Assembly: GCF_910592395.1 (NCBI RefSeq)
Contig: NC_088323.1
Location: 8,310,001-8,374,000 of the forward strand
Reading direction: 5' to 3'
Source of the DNA: Lineus longissimus
Taxonomy: Eukaryota; Nemertea; Pilidiophora; Heteronemertea; Lineidae
DNA length: 64,000 nt
The notes beneath the pieces were generated by a model. The model saw only the letters and a program-made list of their open reading frames with translations. It ran no database searches and was not told the DNA's origin. Below are positions 21,905 to 33,533 of the stretch, piece after piece (position 1 is the stretch's first letter; every line of letters begins with the position of its first letter). The position numbers and the translations under genes are program-made.

Positions 21905-23008
21905 TCACACAATAAATAATTTCGCAGTCAACTGCTTACTAGAAGCAAATTTTGGCCAGGCGATTATTCTTTCATTCGCATCAACAATAAGCATATAAAT
22001 AGAGACAAACTGGGCATCTAAGGTCATTAATAACGTAGGCCTAACTTTCACATGAGATTGTTCAAGGCATGGCCCCAAGTTTAGCATAAAAATAAATTTA
22101 GCATGTTTCTTAGAATGAAGCTTATAGGTTTCCTTAAGGTCATAAACAATATTGGTGACAACCTTCGACCGATGAACCTCAACGACAATATTATAAGATC
22201 CGAGCAAAGACACAATTGGAGCGTCTCCCAATTTTCTGATGAAATTATCACGAAAGATAATCGATGTGGATTTATTGTACTTGTACGGTTTCTCCAAGAT
22301 GGAGATTGAGTGCGCGCTGCCTGATGATTTATAGAGATAACCATCTAGATCACATTTTATATTGGTTAACATGATATTATCTTTATCAAGTGAATGCATT
22401 TTGTCAGCATCAGAAATAGGTGTGTAGCGCATCCCTTTTAGACTTTTAACATACTGAAGTTTAAGAACGAACCAGAAGTCAACAATTGCATACCAATCTA
22501 ACCAAGATATGAACGAGGCTTTACCCCTTCCTTTGTGTTTCTGAGATTCGCATCGATAAGTCAACTCTAAGAAAACATTTTTGCCACAGGAAACCAATTT
22601 GAAATACTCGAACCTCGATTTTTCGGGACCAAGGCTTTTTTTTAGTTTACGATACGGTAGAATCAACTCTCGGCTATGACCATGTCCTTTTAAATCAAAC
22701 TGAAATGCTCGAAGTTTTTCATAGACAGAATTTCGTCCAAGACGAGTGGTTACACCTATGACGTCATCGCCATATTCGCCGGCAATGTATGTGAGCTCGT
22801 TGAAATGAAAATGAGATATCATTTTAAAATATCCGCTTCTATCGTCTTGGCTGAATACGTAGACATTACGATAAGGACTAATGGAGTAATGAAAAAGAGC
22901 CAGTGTGACTATGACTCTTAGCCCTGTGTGGTAAAAGACTGATTCCGTCCACGGTGGGAACTGACCATAGATCCTTGCATTACGGTACGACCGATAGTTT
23001 CCCTTCTG
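21905..23008 (-). CDS. Unrecognised protein, long open exon (about 366 codons), first of two copies
   Basis: The minus-strand frame is open from 23008 down to a stop at 21905. The first ATG is at 22822 (304 codons), but the protein-like reading clearly continues upstream of it (QFPPWTESVFYHTGLRV, VIVTLALFHYSISPYRN), back to a TAG at 23011-23009. An acceptor-like CTAGCAG precedes AAGGGAAACTATCGG there, so this is probably the last exon of a spliced gene. Visible features: FFHYxISPYRN, aromatic-rich segments (SWLDWYAIVDFWFVLKLQYV), VSLLGSYNIVVEVHRSKV and a Lys/His-rich patch KLHSKKHAKFIFMLNLG. No signal peptide, transmembrane helix or known domain is evident. A damaged relative lies at 30385-31090. 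The function is unknown. Two copies in the same orientation suggest a duplicated gene or a passenger of a repeat. Confidence 0.55.
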   Translation of the reverse strand, partial: QKGNYRSYRNARIYGQFPPWTESVFYHTGLRVIVTLALFHYSISPYRNVYVFSQDDRSGYFKMISHFHFNELTYIAGEYGDDVIGVTTRLGRNSVYEKLRAFQFDLKGHGHSRELILPYRKLKKSLGPEKSRFEYFKLVSCGKNVFLELTYRCESQKHKGRGKASFISWLDWYAIVDFWFVLKLQYVKSLKGMRYTPISDADKMHSLDKDNIMLTNIKCDLDGYLYKSSGSAHSISILEKPYKYNKSTSIIFRDNFIRKLGDAPIVSLLGSYNIVVEVHRSKVVTNIVYDLKETYKLHSKKHAKFIFMLNLGPCLEQSHVKVRPTLLMTLDAQFVSIYMLIVDANERIIAWPKFASSKQLTAKLFIV

Positions 23009-23296
23009 CTAGTTTGTCGTTTCGGTTGAAAGTGAAGATATAACATGATTTCTGAATTAAGTGTTCCCAACAAACAGAAAGTTAATTCAGCATTACATGC
23101 GATGGGATTTTGGGTCATGGAATATTCCCGCTCTCTCTTGAAAGCATGGGTAAGTAGAGCTCATTGTACTGCTTTTTAGATATTACAAGGTATCCCGAAT
23201 GAGTCAACAACGGGTTGATATAATCAAGATACACTAGCAGGAGGCATTTCCCGATATCATAACGGTTTCTCTAACTCGGCATATGCTGATCATGCG

Positions 23297-23376
23297 GTTA
23301 ATGAGGTGTGAGCCAAACACTCAGAGTGTACTGGCACTTTGGGTCACTCTGAGTGTTTGGCTCACATCTCATTAAC
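23297..23376. repeat. Perfect-type hairpin, 32-bp arms
   Basis: GTTAATGAGGTGTGAGCCAA and ACACTCAGAGTG (23297-23328) are the reverse complement of 23345-23376 with one mismatch, around a 16-base loop. It is a compact foldback between the unknown gene and the LINE. Confidence 0.8.
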
Positions 23377-23739
23377 CCCATTCGACATATACCTTTGATC
23401 TTTAAAGACCTATTTGGGAAGTCCTATTTTATTTTATTTAATGTCAAAAAATATGGCGGCAGCTCTGATTTTGCTCTGCAAAAATCCGTCTTTTTCTGCC
23501 GAATGATAGATGGTAGTATGCTGAGAAACATCGGATACGAATAAGTAATAGCAGTAGACTCGAGTGGTGCATCGTAGTATCGGAGGTTTTATTCCTTCGT
23601 CGAGTTATCGAGAAACTTTCTCTGAATAAGAGCTGTTGACTCGTATGTGCATTGTACATTTACAAGTTCGTCAGGGACATACATACATGTACACGCAGCT
23701 CTGTTTCGTCACGCATGATCGCATGCCAAAGGTGTGACA

Positions 23740-25175
23740 ATGAGTCAACAACCATTGGACAACTGCGGTTCACCGGCGTTTAGTGGAGTGACGATTAAAA
23801 GAACATTCGATAATCTAACGCCAGATGGCAAGACGAGCCCAGATCATAAGATTTCGAAGGTTGACGGAGATGTTGATGAGGAGGAAAATGTTGATAAGGA
23901 CGTACAAGGCGATGAACTCAATGAGTGCAGTACGGGTGAATACAGTGAATACGACAGGCAGACGGTGTGTGATCCGCTACTGGCGTATGTTGCATTCGCG
24001 ATCAACTCGGGGACTTATGACGCGGTAAAAAAGGCGGTATCAACGTTCTTCTCTGGAAATATCATCCTACACGCAAAAAACAAGCTGTGGGAGATTGGTG
24101 ACTCAAATACATTAGGCAAAAAGGAGAACAGGAAAGCCTCTGTTAATAGAACAGAAGAGGCAGCAAATGCGGCTGATAATGTGATGGCTATTCGTAAGCT
24201 AGACGCCGCTGACAAATTACCTAACTTCGTGATTGCAGCGAGCGATCTAGGAAAGATACCCAGAGCTCATCCAGAGGAGCTAAATAACATCTCGTTGGTC
24301 GACAGACTGGCCAAGCTTGAGCATAGAATAACTGAAGTTCAGTGTGTTGTGAAGAAGAACTCTCTCGAGATATTGAACTTGGCGACTCGTGGCGAAGATG
24401 AAAACAAGGAGACTGTAGAGGAGGAAGCAATGGATACGCTGACGGCAGACAGAGAGGATTCCTCGCAGAGTGTGGTCACGGGATCGAGTGGGCCTCCAAC
24501 TTCATTCCAGTCAATATACGCATCGACATCGTGCAATACTTCTCCTGTAACGAGGGGGCATAACGGTCGGAGGGGAGGTGCCCGTGGAATGTCCAGGAGT
24601 ACCACGTCCAACAGATCGGAGGGAACGCTAGTTAAAGATATACCTTCGTACGCGGAAGTTACTGAGCAGCCCGCGAAATACAACTCTTTCCTTTCTAAGG
24701 AACATCACTCATCAAGAGGAAGGAGGCCACCGGGCCCCCTAAGGGTGCTGATAGCATGCAGTCGCTAGCATCGGACTATGTGGGTTGTGACAGTGACGGT
24801 TTCGAACCAGGCATACATGAATTACTGAAAAGAAAGAAACGCGAGGCCAAAAGGCGCAAGGCCATTACTGGCAGCGGAAAATCGCACGACAAATTAAAGG
24901 CTGGTCCGGAACCAGCAAGGGACGCTTTCGTCTATAGGATAAACAAGGGAACTCTCGAAGCGGACATAGAGGATTACGTGTCGGAGCAGAATATCAAAGT
25001 GCGCGCGGTTAAAATGCTCTCGCACTGTGACGCAGCTTTTTGCTCGTTTAGAGTGACGGTGGGGAAGTCGGACTTTCCAAAGCTAATGAGTGAGGACACG
25101 TGGCCTGAAGGAGTAATGGTAAGAAAATATATCGTCCCGTCTCGGGATCGCGCCACAAAAGAATCCGTTATATGA
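23740..25175 (+). pseudogene. LINE ORF1 protein, one frameshift
   Basis: ATG at 23740 opens an acidic, Ser-rich N terminus, then a region with KPxxxIAASDL-like and coiled-coil-like stretches (SLVDRLAKLEHRITEVQ), then an Arg/Gly-rich segment (GRRGGARGMSRS). The frame breaks in a C5 run at 24735-24739. The following frame (24756-25175) carries the conserved C-terminal module: DAFVYRINKGTLEADIEDYV, then CSFRVTVGKSDFPKLM and WPEGVMVRKYIV. This module is typical of gag-like ORF1 proteins of CR1/L2-type LINEs, which coat the element RNA. The stop overlaps the ORF2 start (ATGA), suggesting translation of ORF2 by termination-reinitiation. Confidence 0.75.
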
Positions 25176-26416
25176 ACAAGAGCCCTCTAACGTATTACTT
25201 CATTCTTACTTGTATCCTATTCCCAATCATGGCACAGTCGTTCGGCAATAGACTTCCACTTTCCATCACCAGTTACAACGCTCAGGGACTTGGTACTGGG
25301 AGAGTTGAATACCTGACAATCCTTTCGGACAAATACGATTTTATATTTGTGCAAGAACACTGGCTTCACGAGTGCGAACTTTTTGATGTGTTGACCAGTA
25401 GATTTCCCGAATGCAATGCCCACGCGGTATCTGGGATGGAGCCTGGCGTTATAACGAGGGGCAGGCCTTATGGTGGCACTGCCATCCTCTGGAAGACTAG
25501 TATCAGGCATGTAATCTCGCCAGTTACTTTCAAAACGAACCGGTTTTGCGCCATTGTTGTAGAATTAACTGACTCGGTAAAAATACTTATGTGCAATGTA
25601 TATATGCCAGGCGTCGATAACCCCACCGAGTACGAAGACACTTTACAAGAATTGAATGCTCTGTTTGCTCAACAAGATATTGACCGAATAATTCTGGGAG
25701 GAGATTTTAATGTAGATTGGGTCAGAACGCATCTGAACACGACTCAACAACTTGAGATATTCCTGCAGTCAGAGTCACTGAAGACTATCAGCGATTTTGG
25801 TGAGATTGATTTTACATTCGAGAGTAAGATAAACAACAGCAGGTCAGTGTTAGACCATTTCTATATCACAGAGAATCTTCTGGGGGACATATCTGACCAT
25901 AGAGTGACTCACGATGTTGATAACTTTTCAGATCACTCGCCACTTTCTGTCGAGTTTAACATGCAGATTGAACATGTTTATAATGAAGGGCAGTCAGCCG
26001 GTGCCCGAGGAAATGTGCCTAAATGGGACTCACTCGCCCCAGAAGACATTGTGCAATATAAGTTTAATCTAGACAGGGAGGTGAACGCCATTGAAAGAAC
26101 GGCACGCGACTATTGTAATATATTCAAATGTAATGACCACAAGGAAGGGATCGAGGCTTTACACAATGATATCATTAGTGCATGTTTAACTGCAGGGGAA
26201 GAATGTTTTCCTAGTCAGGTCAATGCTCAGGCAAAAGGTCGGAAACCTTTTCCAGGGTGGAACGAAAACATTAGAGAACTTAGAGAAAGGGCGCTGCTTT
26301 GGCACAACATCTGGAAGGCTGGGGGGTCGCAAAGGCAAGGGGTCGTATTCGAGATCCGTAAAACGACTAAGGGCGAGATACCACCATGCCGTCAAACTCT
26401 CCAAAAAGGAGAATAA
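25172..26416 (+). pseudogene. LINE ORF2, apurinic-like endonuclease part
   Basis: The frame of 414 codons shows the exonuclease-endonuclease-phosphatase fold motifs in order: SYNAQGLG near residue 34, FVQEHWL (catalytic Glu) about 62, YGGTAILW, NVYMPG, GGDFNVDW about 170 (catalytic Asp/Asn) and FSDHSPLSVEF about 255 (SDH). The enzyme nicks genomic DNA to prime reverse transcription. The reading frame is lost in a G6 run at 26331-26336, one base too long relative to the downstream frame, so endonuclease and reverse transcriptase are no longer translated together. Confidence 0.8.
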
Positions 26417-28243
26417 GGTAGCTGAGAGTAATAGAATAGCAATGGCATACCTGGAAAAGAATGACAGCGACTTCTGGAAGTTGATCAATAGGGGAAAAAA
26501 GAAGAAACAGACCTACGCGGTGAGAATTGATGATGCTATGGATGACAGATCCATCGCGGATAGGTTTGCTGTTAAATATGAGACTTTATATTCATCGGTT
26601 GGTTACGACGAGGATCAGATGAGTGATATAATTAAAGACTTGGACAACGACATAGACTCTAGATGTGAAACTAACAGATGTGGGTGCATTAGCCACACTA
26701 TCTCAGCAGTTGAAGTTCGATCTGCAATTTTCAAACTGAACAAAGGAAAACATGATGGTGGGAAGACTCTATTTAGTGACCATTTGATACATGGTACAGA
26801 GGTACTCGACAAGAAGCTAGCGGAGCTTTTCACGCTCATGTTGTCCCATTCTTACATACCAGAGGCGTTCAAAAGGTCGATTATAATTCCTATCCCCAAG
26901 AACAAGAGAAAGTCTATTAACGATTCTGATAACTATAGAGGAATCGCATTAAGTAGTGTCTTATGTATGGTGTTAGACCACATCATTATGGAAAAATGCC
27001 CTCAGGTTTTTGCACATCTGATCTGCAATTTGGGTTTAAGAAAAAGAGTTCTAGCACCCAGTGTACATTTGTGCTCAAAGAAGTTATTGATTATTATCTA
27101 TCGCATGGAAGTAATGTTTACGTGACGTTATTAGATGCCAGTCGTGCATTCGACAGGATTGAATACACCAGGCTGTTCAACTTGTTAGTAAAAAAGAAAT
27201 GTTGTCCACTGATTGTGAAATTTCTGGCAACGCTGTACACGTGTCAATATGTCCAAGTAAAATGGAAGGACACTCCAAGTAGGGTAATTAATGTAAAAAA
27301 TGGTATAAAGCAGGGTGGAGTAATGTCCCCTATTTTATTCTGCATTTACTCGGATGAAATGCTACTGGACTTGAAACGGTCGTGTTACGGATGTTATATT
27401 GGCCAACAATTTGTAGGGGCATTGGCGTACGCCGATGGTGTAGTTCTATTGTGCCCCACTAGACATGGCATGCAGGAAATGCTTAAGATTTGTGATAGAT
27501 ATTCCGAGGAGTATAGATTATTGTTCAATGTCATTAAAACACACTTCCTATTGTTTGGAAAAGAAGCAGCCGATACTTTTTTAAGGTGGCAAAACAACAG
27601 ACTTGAGGTAGAAGATATAGCAAATCACCTGGGCCATATCATAGGCCCCCACGCCGAGCAGACACTTATTGATCAAGCTATTGGAAACATGATTGCCCGA
27701 ACTGATGCACTTGTCTCTGCATTTGGTCATTGCGACATTGATGTAAAATATCGCCTGTTCAAAACATATGTCATGTGTTTATACGGCAGCGTACTGTGGG
27801 ATTTTTCTTCTAGGCACATGGATAGACTGCTTACGACCTGGAGGAAATGTATAAGGAAACTATTCAAATTACCGTATCGGGCACACTCAAATTTGTTGCC
27901 TACTATATGCCGGGATATCAATCCGGAATTTCAGATGCACAGCAGGTTTTTAAAATTTTTTAAGACTGCTCTGAGAAGTAATAATGAACTGGTTGAACTG
28001 TCTGCGAAATTAGTCATTTACGGAAGTAGTTCCTCCGTCGGGGGAAACATCAATGTACTATGTGAGAAGATAGGGACCGATAGGGACAACCTTATTAGAA
28101 GGGGTAACAAAGTTGGTGATATCGAAACGAATGACATAGGCAGTGTGATCAGGGATCTTATACTGATGAGAGACAGGGGTGACTATCACCTCTTTGATAG
28201 AGATGAGCTGTCAGATGCTATTACGCATCTAGCATGCGAATGA
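26338..28243 (+). pseudogene. LINE ORF2, reverse transcriptase part, catalytic residue lost
   Basis: Recognisable RT motifs: IIPIPKNKRKSINDSDNYRG (finger region), GFKKKSSSTQCTF, VTLLDASRAFDRIEY (motif A with its Asp), NGIKQGGVMSPILF (motif B) and ALAYADGVVLL in motif C. The catalytic YADD is changed to YADG (codon GGT at 27437-27439), which should abolish polymerisation. A T5 run at 27007-27011 appears one base short, because the upstream frame stops at 27125 and the downstream frame begins before it. The C terminus (YRLFKTYVMCLYGSVLWDFS, PYRAHSNLLPTI) is typical of CR1-like LINEs and has no RNase H domain. Confidence 0.85.
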
Positions 28244-28440
28244 TAAGTTGACCTTTGCCCCCCCCCCCCGGGGCAGAGGATCCATGAGAATTTTTCTTTC
28301 ATAAATAGACTTTGATACATGTATTTTGTTTTTACGTTCTTGTCTTGTTCAATGCACCTTTTCTTGTAAGCGCACAATGCACAATACTGTAAAATGTACA
28401 AGAGTACGATAAATAAACTATATATATATATCATTTTTCA

Positions 28441-30384
28441 CAGATTTTCGAGAAATCTGACCTTTCAGGAAAAAGTCAAAGAGGTTCTGCCATGATACAG
28501 ACGAAAGAGCATAACAGTTAGTAGTGGAGCCAAGGCTAAACAATGTGAATATTTATGGTCGGAGGTCAACTCAGAGGTTTTTCTTATACTTAGTCGTTTG
28601 ATCAATCCTGTATCTCACCTTGGTTATCAATTTTTTAATGGCAATTGCGAAATATGAACAATTTTACTTTTATTTTTTCTACTTTTTGTTTCCGGACGGC
28701 TGATGCCCCAAAAATAGGGGTAGGGGAAACACTTTCTCTTTTTGGTGCAATACTACTGTTTCCACAATATACTCATTCTTAGCTATCTGGGTAAATACTA
28801 TCTGATGATATCAATCCTGATTGGCTTACGTCATCGATAACGTCATCAAAGGTCAAAAGGTCATACCGAGAGGGATAAAGTGAAAATCCTCCGAAAATTA
28901 TCTGGGTCCCAATGGTGACAAGTTCACTTTTAATGTGACACCCCAAGAGTACTTTTTTGACACTTGGACCATGTCAGGGGGTGACTTGTACACCTGAAAA
29001 CTGTTAGTGGACGGATGAACTCAATTGCGCATCTTCTCCATACACGTTTTTGTGATAGAGGGACGGCATCACCGAAACCTTTTTTTGGGTGGGGGGGGGG
29101 AGGTAGGCGAAATTAAATTGGCTACAGCTCAGCGGTGGAAGATTCTATGACTACTTACAACCACTCATTATCATTGTCTTAATGTATGCTACAGGATGGG
29201 GAAATTTGATTAGATGACCTTCAAGGTCAGCAGAGGTCAAAAGGTCCCAAAAATGGGTAAAGCCCAAAATCTAGCACTCACAGAGATACAAGTGTTCACT
29301 TAAAAGATGACCTCAAACGAGAGTTATATCTCGAAGTGCAACAATGCTGGAATCGACTCTTTCGAAGCCCTGATGATTCAATAAGTAGCATGCATGGGGT
29401 ATGTCAATTGGGTGCCCTATGACCTGTAATTTGAAGGTCACAAATCTGAAAATTAAAGGGAAATCTGGATTTTCTGGCATGATGGGGTCAAAATAGCACC
29501 CTGCCTGCCAAAAATTGATAGAAATTTTTTTATGCTGTTTTCGCATAAAATCTTGTAAATCGCAAGACAAATGTTTGGGAAGTTTAAGGCCTCAGAAAGG
29601 GTCAAAATGTGACATCAAAAACAAGATGGCCACCACATCATATGTTGGGCTATATCTCACTCCATACTTGACATAGGATGGATATTTTGGTGTTAAGATA
29701 CAGGTTCTGGGGGGTCTTTTAAGACTATTTTTGAGGTGGTTCGGAATTGCATCGTGGGAAATCCAAGATGGCGCCATGTAGACCCCCAAATTCAGTTGTT
29801 GGCCATAACTCAGTGCTTATCAAACATACATTTAGGCTGACGATTTTGGTATCTAGCCATAAGTTCTAGAGGTCATATACTTGACATTTAGAATGAATAT
29901 TTTGGTGTCAAACTACAGTAAGCTCTAGGGGTCAAAGAATCATTTAAGACATTTTTGAGGTTGTTTGAAATTGCACCATGGATCCCCTCGGATCGGAACT
30001 GTGCAATATTTGTATTCTCACATTCTAAAAGAGGTTCTGTCATGATAGAGACCAAAAAATACTATGGAATGTTTGAAGCCGGTTAGGATCTTGGTTAATG
30101 GTCTGATTCAGTTTGTATGATACAAAAATGCTAAATAGTGAACATATGCAATTTACGGGATAAAAGTAAAATTGAGTACCTCGAAACTGCTCACATTTTT
30201 GAATGTGAACTAATATTTATCAAGAGCTTTTACCGACCCGTTTAAAACTCCCTAATATTGATATTTTTAAATGGTTTCCTTTACTAAGCTAATTGGAGTT
30301 TTTTTTTCATGCAGTGCAGTTTTAACCCACTACACGTTTTCGTCTTCTCGATCACTCAATAAATGCTTGTGCAATCAATTGCTT
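28441..30384. other. Repeat-rich non-coding region with AGGTCA motifs
   Basis: No coding frame is supported. AGGTCA words recur: AGGTCA-AA-AGGTCA near 28850 and AGGTCA-GCAG-AGGTCA (DR4) at 29224-29239, preceded by TGACCT at 29215-29220. AAAGAGGTTCTGCCATGATA near 28475 recurs as AAAGAGGTTCTGTCATGATA near 30030, bracketing about 1.55 kb. This suggests an old repeat unit of the same general type as at 887-3112. Confidence 0.4.
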
Positions 30385-31090
30385 ACTAGCAGGAAATTTT
30401 GGCCAGCCAAATTATTGTTACGTTCGCACCAACAGAAAGAATATAATATGAGACACACTTGGCATGTAAGGTCATCAATAATGTACCAGCTTCCACATCA
30501 GATTGTTCAAGGCATGCCCCAAAATTTATCATAAAAACAAATTTTGCGTGTTTCTTAGAACTAAACTTGTAACTCTTCGTTGGGTCATAAACGATGTTGG
30601 TGACAGCCTTCGACCAATGAACCTCAACGGCAATGATATAAGATCCTAGCAAAGACACAATTGGAGAGTGTCCAAATTTTTAGAAGAAATTATCACGAAA
30701 GATAATCGACGTGGATGAATTATGCCCGTACGGTTTTGCTAAGATGGTATTAAATGGAGTTTGTTCTGACTGATAATTTTTTAGAGATTCATAACCATAT
30801 CCATATCCATATTAAGTGATTTAACTCTGTCAGCTTCAGACATGAGAGAGTAGTGCATCCATTTGAGGCTTTTAATATACTGAAGTTTAAGAACAAACCG
30901 AACGTTTAATATTTTATACCAATCTAAGCGAGATATAGACAGGTTTTTCCCCTGTTCTTGTGCTTCTGAAATTTGCATCGAATGGTCCACTCCAAGGAAA
31001 CATTCTCACCGTATGAAACCATTTAAAAATTTTTGACCCTCGATTTTTTTGGCCCGTGGCTTTTCCTATTTTAGCCGAAATAACCCAATC
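30385..31090 (-). pseudogene. Second, 5'-truncated and frame-broken copy of the unknown gene at 21905-23008
   Basis: The sequence follows 21930-22670 in the same order and orientation: shared encoded words include SLLGSY.I.VEVH.SK.VTNIVYD, SKKHAKF.FM, LGPCLEQS-like, SWLDWY-like and VLKLQY.KSLK. Frames are broken in at least two places (around 30660 and 30780-30990). Homology ends near 31090, so the N-terminal part is missing. It is therefore a pseudogene. The shared 3' end (ATAAAT, then CAATTGCTTACTAG) shows the copy includes the end of the gene. Confidence 0.7.
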
Positions 31091-31970
31091 CGAGGATCGC
31101 TCGCTTCGGCCAAGCGCGAGATGAGGCGCAAGTAACAAAAACAACACTGGCGCTTACTCTCGCTTAGTAATTGAACACGCATTTATTAAACAGTAAATAT
31201 GAGATTATCGATATTCAATATATGAAAATTACTTGTAAATTTGCCACGTTTTGTCTTCTTTTCTACACAGCTGATGTGGAAATGGTCCGTTAAAAAATAA
31301 TGCAGGTCTTGTTTTCATGCATTTTTTTTTCCTAATTTGTTTGATATTAATTGAGGTTTGAACGATTTGATACATATAAAACAAATACATGTACTTGTAA
31401 TGCTCCATAAACATCGATATTCTCACTGTTTTTGTAGGCTGTTTCCGATAAATAGGATTTTGCACGTTCGAACACTTGCCCCGACTTTATCTCGGAGGTG
31501 TAATTACATCAACAGTTATTTAGTAATACATGTATATTCAGTTAATCGACGAAAGTTTTTATAGTGATGTTCCATCTGCAGTAAAGTTTTTTGAAATTCC
31601 AAATTCGATCGGTGCAAAATATAGCTACAACGAAGTGGTTATCAAAGTTCCAGTCCACGACTTGGAACACGACTTTATTACGCACGCCCAAAGCACATGT
31701 ATGGAATTAAAAAGTAATTTTGTGCAGGTACACGTAATTTATCACTGTAGATTTTTTACCAGACGACTGTAATTCACCAAGTTGAAGTGTAGGCGTTAAC
31801 TTCATTCCTCAGTTGACTTACATCGTGAATTCGAACGAGAATTTTTTTTTTTCAATTGCGACATCGGTAGAAAAGTTTCATAGTCGTTTTTCCAGTTTGA
31901 TTTCACTGTATCATCCGTATTCCACATTTAGGTCACACGAGCATATTCCCCATCTCCAATGGTATTTTTG
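31091..31970. other. No firm gene; possible upstream exon of the cassette below
   Basis: A plus-strand frame (about 31568-31727) reads FFEIPNSIGAKYSYNEVVIK and ends TTTGTGCAG|GTACACG, a good donor. An acceptor (TATTCCACATTTAG) at 31931 would join it in phase 0 to the frame that contains the cassette at 31971. This is suggestive only. Confidence 0.25.
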
Positions 31971-32078
31971 ATGAGTGTGCTTATTTTGTCATCGATTGTT
32001 TTGAAAATCGATGGAAAAGAATACTGCCCTGTACACGCCGCACCATCATGTTCGCATAGTTACGTACCTATCTCATTT
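31971..32078 (+). CDS. 36-codon secreted-peptide-like cassette, copy A
   Basis: ATGAGTGTGCTTATTTTGTC opens a hydrophobic start (MSVLILSSIVLKIDG, signal-peptide-like) followed by KEYCPVHAAPSCSHSYVPIS, with two cysteines. The same 108 bases, differing at two positions, occur at 35015-35122. In both copies identity begins at the ATG and stops after codon 36. Downstream of 32078 the plus-strand frame stays open to 32519, but from 32310 it overlaps a better supported antisense exon. The product is unknown; a small secreted peptide or the start of a larger secreted protein is possible. Confidence 0.4.
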
Positions 32079-32309
32079 GCCCTGGCATTCAATCAGTCTA
32101 AGAACTACATGTATTACCAAACCGTGCAGTACACGGGCTCGTCAGTCGATCATGCAAACAAAAGGACAGAGAAGGAAACAAAACCTGACCGACGACGGAT
32201 CGAGAGCACCACCGTACCAGCGTTTAACGTGTTGTCCACACAGCAACAGAAAATATGTCCTTATTGCAAAATAGGTTGCAAATATGTGAAAACTGAAAAT
32301 ATTGGCTAC

Positions 32310-32535
32310 CTGCTTTTTCCAAAGCCGATGTCTTGTTTTCCAGTCATGGCAATTCCAGCGCTTGGTAGCAGCATCCTTGTGCAGATGACAGGTTCCCTTC
32401 TGATCATGGCCATCATGATCGATCATGTAGGTGATGGAAAAGGCAATACACCTCTGAATATTCGAGCATGCTACGCCACATCGAAGAATCGACTGAACTC
32501 GCAAGATTGCATAAGTTAAGTTATTATCGGTTCCG
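32310..32535 (-). CDS. Exon encoding a PAN/apple-like cysteine module
   Basis: On the minus strand the segment lies between an acceptor (TTTCATGACAATGCACATTAG, before 32535) and a consensus donor (AAGCAG|GTAGCC at 32310/32309). It encodes ILRCGVACSNIQRCIAFSIT, then KGTCHLHKD and WNCHDW. The spacing C-x3-C-x5-C-IAFS with a following C.LH is that of PAN/apple domains, which mediate protein or carbohydrate binding in secreted and membrane proteins. Only one exon is visible. Neighbouring exons on the minus strand were not found, so the gene is incomplete or decayed. Confidence 0.45.
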
Positions 32536-33533
32536 CTAATGTGCATTGTCATGAAATGGAATGAGGAAAATACTAAATTTGCTGAAGCTATGTCCATGTT
32601 TGTCAGGACGTGCAATAATCCTTATTTGTCAAGAATTGCAATTACACGGTCTACGAGAACTAAACCAATAGAACTCTCTATCGGACGACCTGCTTTCTCG
32701 AGATATTGATGGTGTCAGTGCAAATGATCCACCGACAAAACTCTCCGTAGCAAATCTTTAAAGAAAATTATAGAATCAAATTGTGTATAGAATCTCTATA
32801 GGTGTTGTAAATGACAACCTTACTGGATCCTTTATTTTTTATGAATAATTTATACATAGATTTTCAGTGGATTGATGGATGTATTATAGTACTTTAACTT
32901 AACTTTTTAAATTACACGTATACATGAAAAATATGTATGTCTGAAACGCTGCAATTGCAAATGACTGACATAAAGCACATATAGCATCTTAGCACGCATC
33001 AATTCAACAAACGTTTTGTTGCTACCGTCCAATTAATCCGATTAAGATACCTAAAGTCCATCATTTTAACTTGCTTATACTCACGTGTTATGAGCTTGAA
33101 ATGGAGACCCCCCCCCCCCCCCCCCCCAATGATGTGCGTCGTCCTTCCATTAACCAATACTAGCATATACCCGTGGCGCGGGCTGTTCGAGGAATAAAAA
33201 TCGGATTGTGTGGATGCTGGTATGTTGTGGGTTTGGTGTAAATGGGGTGCTGGTTTGTGAGTAACACTTCTTTTCATGAGTGTAATACTTCTTGAAAACG
33301 GAACTATGTAACCATGTACATGATGTACAGGCGTCCACAATGCTAAACCAATTCTCGGAAAACCGACGGGGCAGCCTGGTGATGTAGGCCTACTCGATAT
33401 CAGCCAGCGATTAGCGCCAGAATGGTTTAAGTTACCGGTGTGTGCGTGAATCTTGTCTCCCGTTGGGTACATAGTGTCCTAAGATGAGCTATTTGTGAAT
33501 AAATGGCTGTCTCGAGGTGAAAAAGCAGCATTT
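32536..33533. other. No gene recognised; C run
   Basis: Non-coding. It includes the second copy of the repeat noted at 17583 (about 32935-32995) and a run of about 21 C at 33106-33127. A minus-strand frame (32999-33472) crosses the C run, encodes poly-Gly and is not supported. Confidence 0.4.

Larger units (their letters stand above)
23640..28440 (+). mobile_element. APE-type non-LTR retrotransposon (LINE, CR1/L2-like), defective
   Basis: Contains ORF1 (23740-25175) and ORF2 (25172-28243; endonuclease plus reverse transcriptase), joined by an ATGA overlap at 25172. After ORF2 comes a 3' UTR with a C run (28260), AATAAA at 28412-28417 and a TA-repeat tail ending about 28434. Element layout and the RT wording suggest the CR1/L2/Jockey group; the clade is not certain. 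The 5' boundary is estimated. Three single-base homopolymer indels and a substituted catalytic residue make this copy inactive. It lies between the two copies of the unknown gene. Confidence 0.85.

Noticed and set aside
32079-32519. Continuation of the plus-strand frame after the 36-codon cassette
   Set aside because: The duplicated part ends at 32078 and, from 32310, the antisense strand has a better supported exon with splice sites.
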